In this document: piece after piece, positions 7,354-12,205 of the stretch
Position numbering within the stretch: position 1 is the first letter of the stretch
Layout of the letters: every line of letters begins with the position of its first letter
DNA from: Candidatus Melainabacteria bacterium
GTDB taxonomy: Bacteria > Cyanobacteriota > Vampirovibrionia > Obscuribacterales > Obscuribacteraceae
Direction of reading: 5' to 3'
Length of the DNA: 12,205 nt
NCBI GenBank assembly: GCA_016209785.1
Contig: JACQVM010000295.1
Span: 1-12,205, forward strand
The notes under the pieces: model-generated
What the model was told of the DNA's origin: nothing
Databases searched by the model: none
Seen by the model: the letters and a program-made list of their open reading frames with translations, nothing else
Translations under genes and position numbers: made by a program

Positions 7354-8754
7354 ATGAATCCCCTTCGTGCAGATCACGTCAGCCCGCTCGCAATGTTCAA
7401 GATAGGCGTAGGCCCGTCAAGTTCACACACAGTAGCTCCTATGGTTGCTGCCCTTGATTTCAAGATGTACATCGACACCATGAGACTACTTCATGCTGCC
7501 CCTGACCAATTGCGCCTTCAAGTAGAGCTTTATGGAAGCCTCTCAGCCACAGGCAAAGGACATCGCACAGATGGGGCTATTTGCGCAGGACTTGCAGGAT
7601 TACACCCCAGATTAGCAAAACCAGAAGCAATCTGGGCAATACTGCCAGCATTGCAAGAAAGACCATTTATCAGCATCGCTGAAAGAGACATTAACTTCAA
7701 TCCTGACAAGGACATAGTTTGGTTAGGCTGGTCAATGGATAGCAAAGCACTACCACATCCTAATACCATGCGTTTCCGCTTATGGCATAGGAATAATCTC
7801 TTGCTAGAGCAAGTGCTGATGTCGGTAGGTGGAGGCTTTGTAGAACCGATCGATCCACTCACTGGGCTACGCAAAGCAGCTTGTGATCATGACTCAGACA
7901 TAAAACTTCCCTATCCATACAACTCAGCCCAGGAGTTTATGAGACAGTGCATTACAAATAAACTTGCTGCCTGGCAAATAGTTCTTGCCAATGAAAGTAC
8001 TCGCGGGCTTAGCGAAGGAGAGCTTCGTAAGTCTCTTGCAGAAATTCTGACAACTATGGATGACGCCATAGAGCGAGGACTCAACAGCGAAGGCATTCTG
8101 CCTGGCGGACTTAATGTTCAACGGCGTGCCAAACAGCTCTATAAACGCCTACTTTCGGGCAAAGTGCCCAAATGGTCTGGTGGCGATCTCTGGCCATCTG
8201 TTTATGCCATGGCTGTCAATGAGGAGAATGCTGCCGGTGGCACCGTGGTCACTGCACCCACCAACGGCTCATCAGGTATTATTCCTGCTGTCTGGAGAAC
8301 CTTAAGAGAAGCAGAGAACCTTGCACAAGAGACCTTAGAGAACGGGCTTATTGTAGCTTCTGTAATTGGAGCCTTGGTCAAAACTCATGCCTCCATCAGT
8401 GGTGCCGAAGTTGGCTGCCAGGGAGAGGTAGGCACCTCCTGCGCTATGGCTTCTGCTGGAGCAGCCGCTATGCTAGGTGGAACTCCATATCAAATCGAGC
8501 AAGCTGCAGAGATTGGCATTGAACACCATCTGGGCATGACCTGTGATCCCATAATGGGTCTTGTACAGGTACCATGCATTGAGCGTAACGCCATGGGGGC
8601 AGTCAAAGCACTTAACGCTGCAGCGCTTTCTCTTGCTTCCGACGGCCAACACCTGGTTAGCCTTGACCGAGCCCTCGAAGTCATGAGACAAACAGGACTC
8701 GATATGAATCAAAAATACAAAGAAACTTCCACAGGCGGGCTTGCGTTAGGTTAG
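7354..8754 (+). CDS. sdaA: L-serine ammonia-lyase, single-chain iron-sulfur type
   Basis: Deaminates L-serine to pyruvate and ammonia using a [4Fe-4S] cluster, in the cytoplasm. The 466-residue chain has the small beta domain first (FKIGVGPSSSHT at 15-26, GSLSATGKGH at 61-70), then the catalytic alpha domain (MAVNEENAAGGTVVTAPTNG, 286-305; GAEVGCQGEVGTSC, 350-363; HHLGMTCDP, 391-399; QVPCIERN, 405-412). C355, C397 and C408, spaced 42 and 11, match the cluster cysteines known from the Legionella enzyme. The protein stops at ETSTGGLALG, so the short C-terminal tail ending in a cysteine, which occupies the active site in that enzyme, is absent. No good ribosome site precedes ATG 7354; the N-terminus nevertheless aligns with family starts, and M14 (7393) would remove almost all residues before FKIG. 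The gene could serve serine catabolism or control of serine levels. Confidence 0.93.
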   Translation: MNPLRADHVSPLAMFKIGVGPSSSHTVAPMVAALDFKMYIDTMRLLHAAPDQLRLQVELYGSLSATGKGHRTDGAICAGLAGLHPRLAKPEAIWAILPALQERPFISIAERDINFNPDKDIVWLGWSMDSKALPHPNTMRFRLWHRNNLLLEQVLMSVGGGFVEPIDPLTGLRKAACDHDSDIKLPYPYNSAQEFMRQCITNKLAAWQIVLANESTRGLSEGELRKSLAEILTTMDDAIERGLNSEGILPGGLNVQRRAKQLYKRLLSGKVPKWSGGDLWPSVYAMAVNEENAAGGTVVTAPTNGSSGIIPAVWRTLREAENLAQETLENGLIVASVIGALVKTHASISGAEVGCQGEVGTSCAMASAGAAAMLGGTPYQIEQAAEIGIEHHLGMTCDPIMGLVQVPCIERNAMGAVKALNAAALSLASDGQHLVSLDRALEVMRQTGLDMNQKYKETSTGGLALG

Positions 8755-8768
8755 TCTTCAACAAGACT
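8753..8768 (+). other. Small hairpin over the serine dehydratase stop codon
   Basis: AGTCTT (8753-8758) and AAGACT (8763-8768) form a perfect 6-bp stem with a four-base loop, beginning inside the stop codon. No T run follows, so it is not a convincing intrinsic terminator. It may protect the mRNA 3' end or be chance. Confidence 0.3.
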
Positions 8769-8838
8769 GATACATCCCTGGCTTTCCAGTCCCACTAGTC
8801 TCAACAAGCTTGCCCTACAATGCATAACTTAAATGTGC

Positions 8839-8867
8839 TTGACAATAAAAACAAGCTACATTATCCT
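8839..8867 (+). promoter_or_regulatory. Sigma-70-type promoter for the 8984 gene
   Basis: A consensus -35 hexamer TTGACA (8839-8844) is followed after exactly 17 bases by TATCCT (8862-8867), which matches the -10 consensus at four of six positions. Transcription would start near 8874 and leave a leader of about 110 bases before the ATG at 8984. The rest of the 229-base gap (8755-8983) holds no ORF or RNA gene that I recognise. A weak AAAGC/GCTTT dyad at 8947-8963 lies in the leader. Confidence 0.6.
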
Positions 8868-8983
8868 TTTCTCACTGTGGGAAGCACCAACCCAATTTAC
8901 TAGTCCAAAACATTACTTTGAGTAGCGTCAATGCTTTACATAAGCTAAAGCGCTGACTGCTTTTACACGGGGCAAACACTATC

Positions 8984-9808
8984 ATGACCCCACTCAATAG
9001 CCACAACTTAGACTTTGCCCACTTGAGCGTCCAAAACCTGCTTGCTCTTCAACCACACATCGATCATGCAGGACAGATCATCTATCGCAACTCCAGCAAG
9101 GATGCCCGTACAGGTGTCATAACCGAGAGAATTTATGATCAGTATCAGCGACTGGTGCAAGTAGTTAAGTCATTACCCGGCAATCGTTGTGAGACCCATT
9201 ACGACGGACAATCAGGACAGATTAAGCGCACAAATGAAGTGTCCACGATGCCAGATGGCAATTTAACTTGTAAGGATATTGTTTACTCAATCCCAGACAG
9301 ATCAAGCGAGATTCTCACTATCATCAGCCAGTCCGGACATTTAGTTAAGATTATCGAACGCGAGAACATAGGCTCCAGATGTGTGTTCTTGGGTCAGACA
9401 GATTACAACACTGACGGTTGCCCGGCTGTCACAATCAACCAACACATGAGCCGTGAAACTGGCGAACTGACACATCGAGAACAAATTCAGTGGCTAACCG
9501 AAGGGCAACGTGCCATGACTGAGCACTTTTACTTTGCACAGAGTGGCTTAGCCAGCCGTTATGTGAAGATTTTGCACTATGCTACCGGAGGCATTTTCTC
9601 TGAAGAAACACACGACTTTGATTCAGCCATTCAAAAGTTGAGCCGCCGCCAGCTTGCAGCTTTTAGTGTTGAAGGGCACCAAACCTGCCTTGATGTTCTC
9701 TACTATGGACACGACGGACAGATAAAAGAACGTCAGTCTACTTTTTTTGACTTGAATGGCAAGCCAATAGCTGCCCACAGCTTCAACAACAGCTCGAGGA
9801 ACAGTTAA
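8984..9808 (+). CDS. Hypothetical 274-residue protein, beta-rich
   Basis: I do not recognise this protein. It has no signal peptide or membrane segment. The sequence is polar and alternates in a way that suggests beta strands and hairpins. Several tyrosine/aspartate/glycine turns (RIYDQYQRLVQVV, HYDGQSGQIKR, YYGHDGQIKERQ, FFDLNGKPI) are loosely reminiscent of RHS/YD-type repeats, but they are not regular enough to assign that family. Support for a real gene: 274 codons open, a good promoter at 8839-8867, and no competing frame. The ribosome site is weak (ACGGGGC at about 8966-8973), so the start could differ. Its stop lies four bases from the stop of a convergent small ORF, and an IS3 element inserted about 200 bases downstream. 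Confidence 0.65.
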   Translation: MTPLNSHNLDFAHLSVQNLLALQPHIDHAGQIIYRNSSKDARTGVITERIYDQYQRLVQVVKSLPGNRCETHYDGQSGQIKRTNEVSTMPDGNLTCKDIVYSIPDRSSEILTIISQSGHLVKIIERENIGSRCVFLGQTDYNTDGCPAVTINQHMSRETGELTHREQIQWLTEGQRAMTEHFYFAQSGLASRYVKILHYATGGIFSEETHDFDSAIQKLSRRQLAAFSVEGHQTCLDVLYYGHDGQIKERQSTFFDLNGKPIAAHSFNNSSRNS

Positions 9809-9812
9809 CCAA

Positions 9813-9977
9813 TTAATGGTTGGTATCACGTCTTTCAAGCTCTGTTATTCTGGCTTCAAGGTGACTGACCATAGTTTCCAGTTGACATATGCGAGCCGTA
9901 AGATTTGGTGTCCATTCCTCGTCCTCTATGCCAGGGTGTGCCTTCCTTAGTGTATGCAACCGCTCAGACAACCACAT
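9813..9977 (-). CDS. Small coiled-coil ORF, possibly the 3' remnant of a gene cut by the IS
   Basis: From ATG 9977 the product has 54 residues (MWLSERLHTLRKAH...RDTNH). The second half (about residues 28-50: ARICQLETMVSHLEARITEL) has leucine/isoleucine/valine at heptad spacing, typical of a short coiled coil. AAAGAG six bases before the ATG is a weak ribosome site; a TTG at 9995 is another possible start. The frame remains open upstream through the IS boundary at 10010, so this may be the C-terminal end of a longer protein whose 5' part was lost on IS insertion. The sequence on the far side of the IS does not continue an open frame. Function unknown; it could also be a chance ORF. Confidence 0.4.
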   Translation of the reverse strand: MWLSERLHTLRKAHPGIEDEEWTPNLTARICQLETMVSHLEARITELERRDTNH

Positions 9978-10009
9978 CTCTTGCTCTTTGTACAAAGCTG
10001 CTTTTGAAA

Positions 10010-10031
10010 TGGACCCGGAAATTAGGGCCAG
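10010..10031 (+). repeat. IS3 left terminal inverted repeat
   Basis: TGGACCC (10010-10016), five unmatched bases, then TTAGGGCCAG (10022-10031). It pairs with the right end at 17 of 22 positions, with all mismatches in the central five bases. This conserved-variable-conserved layout suggests two contact zones for transposase. Confidence 0.9.
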
Positions 10032-10087
10032 GTTAAGGAAATAAATAATTCGCTCCTTGTAAACTGATAAACAAAAAGGAGCTAAAG

Positions 10088-10378
10088 ATGAACAAAGGTC
10101 AACGAAGACACAGTGCTCAATTTAAGGCAAAGGTAGCCCTGGAGGCACTTGAGGGTGAAAAGACTACAGCAGAATTAGCCTCGCAATACAGTCTGCATCC
10201 CAGGCAAATTCAAATGTGGAGGAAGCAGCTACTGGATAATGCCACTGCGGCATTTGAATCCGATGCTGGCAAAGCAGATAAAGACTGGCAAGCCGAGAAA
10301 ACCAAATTGTTCGCTCAGATTGGTCAGCTCAAGGTGGAACGGGATTTTTTAGAACAGGGGCTCAGACGCTTCAAGTAG
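10088..10378 (+). CDS. IS3-family transposase OrfA
   Basis: This 96-residue DNA-binding subunit recognises the element's ends. Residues ~9-50 form the family's helix-turn-helix (RRHSAQFKAKVALEAL, then TTAELASQYSLHPRQIQMWRKQ with the invariant tryptophan W44). Residues ~65-92 form a leucine-zipper-like helix (WQAEKTKLFAQIGQLKVERDFL) for multimerisation. The ribosome site AGGAG at 10077-10081, six bases before the ATG, is strong. The frame ends at TAG 10376-10378. Near its end the codons GAT TTT TTA create the -1 frameshift heptamer, so a minority of ribosomes would be expected to continue into OrfB. Confidence 0.93.
   Translation: MNKGQRRHSAQFKAKVALEALEGEKTTAELASQYSLHPRQIQMWRKQLLDNATAAFESDAGKADKDWQAEKTKLFAQIGQLKVERDFLEQGLRRFK
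10345..10351 (+). promoter_or_regulatory. Programmed -1 ribosomal frameshift site (T TTT TTA)
   Basis: The heptamer T TTT TTA lies in the correct phase of OrfA (GAT TTT TTA at 10343-10351). OrfB's frame is -1 relative to OrfA and is open across this site with no stop before 10393. Slippage gives a 403-residue OrfAB fusion (88 OrfA codons plus 315). A possible stimulatory stem pairs CGCTT (10367-10371) with AAGCG (10387-10391), although its 15-base distance is longer than usual. Confidence 0.8.
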
Positions 10379-10392
10379 AGCAGCGCAAGCGC

Positions 10393-11298
10393 ATGCTTAG
10401 CAAAAAGCGTGCCGACTTGCCAATTCGCAGACAGTGCGAGCTGCTTGCTCTGAGCCGGTCTTCTTTGTATTACAAAAAGCGTCCAGTTTGTGATGAGGAT
10501 TTAAAGCTGATGAAACTAATTGATGAACAGTTCTTGCGCACCCCGTTCTATGGCTCTAGAAGAATGTGCGAGTACCTTAAGGACCAAGGTCACAAAGTTA
10601 ATCGCAAGCGTGTACAACGGCTGATGCGGTTGATGGGGCTTGAGGTCATTTATCCCAAGCCAAATACCAGCACTCCCAATGTTGAGCACAAGAAGTATCC
10701 ATATCTACTCAAAGGAGTAACGATTAATCGTCCCAACCAAGTGTGGGCAACCGATATAACCTACGTGCCAATGAAGAAGGGTTTCCTGTACTTGGTGGCA
10801 ATAATGGATTGGCACAGCCGATACGTAATAAGCTGGAAGCTTTCAAATAGCATGGATACAAGCTTCTGCCTCGATGCTCTTAATCTAGCCCTGAGAACTG
10901 GAAAGCCAGACATCTTTAACAGTGACCAGGGCAGCCAGTTTACAAGCAATGAGTTCACTGGTCTCCTCGAAAGTAATAACATCCAAATAAGCATGGATGG
11001 TAAGGGCCGTTGCATAGACAATGTTTTTGTTGAGAGACTGTGGAGAAGTTTGAAGTATGAAGAGGTCTACCTAAAAGCCTACGACAACGGGCTTGAAGCT
11101 AGAGCTTCAATTGGCAACTGGATTAACTTCTACAACAACGAAAGACCGCACCAAGCCTTAGAGTACCAAACTCCAGCAGAAGTATTTAAACTAAATAACT
11201 CTGCCACCACTCTGATACAAGATAATCTAACATCACTAAATCAACCTGACCACAACAATGAATTCCAAACAAACAAGATTAGCGAATTGTCAGCCTAA
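10393..11298 (+). CDS. IS3-family transposase OrfB (DDE integrase core)
   Basis: This is the catalytic part of the transposase. The 301 residues from ATG 10393 comprise an HTH_21-like region (~45-90, PFYGSRRMCEYLKDQGHKVN) and an rve-type integrase core. The catalytic triad is D121 (WATDITYV), D178 (FNSDQGSQF) and E214 (VFVERLWRSLKYE), with 35 residues between the last two: the DD35E signature. The C-terminal YNNERPHQALEYQTPAEVF is also typical. No ribosome site precedes ATG 10393, and the frame is open upstream into the OrfA overlap, so it is most likely made only as the OrfAB fusion by frameshifting; its true coding start is then about 10351. The final ~35 residues (after AEVF) are polar and not conserved in my recollection of the family. 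Confidence 0.95.
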   Translation: MLSKKRADLPIRRQCELLALSRSSLYYKKRPVCDEDLKLMKLIDEQFLRTPFYGSRRMCEYLKDQGHKVNRKRVQRLMRLMGLEVIYPKPNTSTPNVEHKKYPYLLKGVTINRPNQVWATDITYVPMKKGFLYLVAIMDWHSRYVISWKLSNSMDTSFCLDALNLALRTGKPDIFNSDQGSQFTSNEFTGLLESNNIQISMDGKGRCIDNVFVERLWRSLKYEEVYLKAYDNGLEARASIGNWINFYNNERPHQALEYQTPAEVFKLNNSATTLIQDNLTSLNQPDHNNEFQTNKISELSA

Positions 11299-11301
11299 AT
11301 T

Positions 11302-11323
11302 CTGGCCCTAACAATAGGGTCCA
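11302..11323 (-). repeat. IS3 right terminal inverted repeat
   Basis: CTGGCCCTAA (11302-11311), five unmatched bases, then GGGTCCA (11317-11323). It is the reverse complement of the left end apart from the central five bases. It starts four bases after the OrfB stop codon. Confidence 0.9.
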
Positions 11324-11488
11324 CCTCAGTCAATGCTCATAGCTCACAACTCCTTTTGTTATCCTCACATTAATAACAACGACGTCTTCCTGTCAAGAGT
11401 TCAAGCTCTTAGCATATCTAGTCAAACAACACACAATGTAGAACAATTCAACTGTCGCAAAATCTAAACTAAGCCAATAGACAGGTCA

Positions 11489-11526
11489 GCTACTGCCAAG
11501 ATGCTAAGTTCCTAAGCTACAGTAGC
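11489..11526. promoter_or_regulatory. Nested dyad in the leader region of the last gene
   Basis: GCTACTG (11489-11495) and CAGTAGC (11520-11526) are perfect 7-bp inverted repeats. Between them, GCTAAG and CTAAGC can pair around TTC with a single A-A mismatch, giving a nested hairpin. It ends 54 bases before the ATG at 11580. It could be an operator or an mRNA leader structure. No T run follows. The remainder of the 256-base gap 11324-11579 shows only a short AAGAG/CTCTT dyad (11395-11410), no gene, and no convincing promoter. Confidence 0.35.
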
Positions 11527-11579
11527 CACAGCCAGCACCCAAATGAAATAATAGGCACCTGTAATTTAGGAGTGAAGTC

Positions 11580-12205
11580 ATGAAGTGTGTGTCATCAAGA
11601 GTATTTCAGCAGATCATTTTCGGTATGCTCAGCACTACAGTTGCCCTAACAGGTCTGGGCGCCATGAGCCTTCAGCCCGCATTGGCTGCCAACTCAGTAG
11701 CCCTGCCGACTGTCAAAACTCAGCAAAGTGCAAGCGTCACGCCTTCTCAAGCCACTTCATCTATTCAACAAAGTTATGGTGGGCTGCAAGGAATGTGGGA
11801 AGCAGTTTACAAACTTGGGGACACAGCCCGTGAGGCAAGTAAGCAAGGCACATACTGGACACCACGAGCTGACTGGCTTGACTATTACTCAACAACCATG
11901 GCTCAAGCAATTGCAGCCCTAGAACAAGAGATGAATTCAACTGTGTTTCCAGCAGACAAGCAAGCTCTAGTCAGCGACAACTGGAATCAAATCCGCTCAA
12001 TCTTAAATGACATTACTACACACTACAAAGATTTTGCGGACTCTATTAAAGGAGATCAACAAACATTGCTGAAAGCTGCTTTTCATGGTCCAGCCAAGGC
12101 CATTGCACAAGATGCAGACAAGCTGGACCAATTGTTGATTACTGTCAATGCTAGGATTAGCAACCACTCTGGAGACAGTCCCATACAGGCTCAACAATCC
12201 ACAGC
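11580..12205 (+). CDS. Secreted helical protein, unknown function (partial, runs off the right edge)
   Basis: From ATG 11580 the frame is open for 208 codons to the window end. The N-terminus is a signal peptide: MKCVSSR, a hydrophobic core at ~12-28, and probable cleavage after PALA at 36. A Ser/Thr/Gln-rich linker (~37-65) follows, then a helical, charged region with aromatic positions (MWEAVYKLGD, YWTPRADWLDYY, DNWNQIRSILNDITTHYKDFAD). No catalytic motif, membrane helix after the signal, or cell-wall anchor is visible in this part. The ribosome site AGGAG at 11568-11572, seven bases before the ATG, strongly supports the start. I do not recognise the family. Because its end lies outside the window, the total length and any C-terminal domain are unknown. 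Confidence 0.8.
   Translation, partial: MKCVSSRVFQQIIFGMLSTTVALTGLGAMSLQPALAANSVALPTVKTQQSASVTPSQATSSIQQSYGGLQGMWEAVYKLGDTAREASKQGTYWTPRADWLDYYSTTMAQAIAALEQEMNSTVFPADKQALVSDNWNQIRSILNDITTHYKDFADSIKGDQQTLLKAAFHGPAKAIAQDADKLDQLLITVNARISNHSGDSPIQAQQST

Larger units (their letters stand above)
10010..11323 (+). mobile_element. Complete IS3-family insertion sequence, 1,314 bp
   Basis: The element begins with TG and ends with CA as IS3 elements do, bounded by imperfect 22-bp inverted repeats. It carries two consecutive overlapping frames (OrfA with helix-turn-helix, OrfB with a DDE integrase core) linked by a -1 slippery site. Length and gene order are standard for the family. Both frames and both ends are intact, so the element looks potentially active. 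The flanking bases (GAAA on the left, CCTC on the right) show no 3-5 bp target duplication, unlike a fresh simple insertion. Confidence 0.93.

Noticed and set aside
11585..11922. Two plus ORFs in other frames over the last gene
   Set aside because: The frame from ATG 11580 has the ribosome site, a signal peptide and stays open to the edge; the others overlap it out of frame.
1..12205. CRISPR arrays, tRNA/rRNA genes, phage modules, toxin-antitoxin pairs
   Set aside because: I looked for regularly spaced repeats, cloverleaf arms and characteristic gene pairs and saw none.

Overview
This is a bacterial chromosomal window with moderate GC, short intergenic gaps, genes on both strands, and several proteins carrying export signals (a Spy/CpxP-like protein, a TPR protein and the last partial gene). 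This suggests a Gram-negative, double-membraned cell. I cannot place it to phylum from sequence alone. A non-photosynthetic Cyanobacteriota (Melainabacteria/Obscuribacterales-like) or another environmental lineage would fit, but that is a guess.

Layout. Positions 1-2337 (minus) form one uninterrupted frame of 779 codons that runs off the left edge. It reads as a plant-type methionine S-methyltransferase: an N-terminal SAM-dependent methyltransferase followed by aminotransferase-like modules. Because it is cut by the window edge it is easily missed. A divergent single-helix small membrane protein follows (2516-2746), ending in a strong hairpin terminator placed between convergent genes. Next come a secreted protein with two LTxxQ motifs (2847-3443, minus), a divergent MFS transporter of the sugar-acid/anion symporter type (3520-4839), a secreted TPR protein (4849-5706, minus) and asparaginyl-tRNA synthetase (5780-7177, minus). 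Divergent from asnS is a single-chain iron-sulfur L-serine dehydratase (7354-8754), then an unrecognised 274-residue protein (8984-9808) with a good upstream sigma-70-type promoter. A small coiled-coil ORF on the minus strand (about 9813-9977) abuts a complete IS3-family insertion sequence (10010-11323). The IS has 22-bp imperfect terminal inverted repeats and OrfA and OrfB joined by a programmed -1 frameshift site. The window ends in a secreted, helix-rich protein of unknown function (from 11580).

How the genes relate. I see no single operon. Most neighbours are divergent or convergent pairs. Housekeeping functions (asnS, serine dehydratase) sit beside envelope proteins and one mobile element. 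The most notable content is the methionine S-methyltransferase, which would make S-methylmethionine, a reaction best known in plants. Other points are the serine dehydratase without the usual C-terminal cysteine tail, and the IS3 element with a readable frameshift signal but no visible target duplication.
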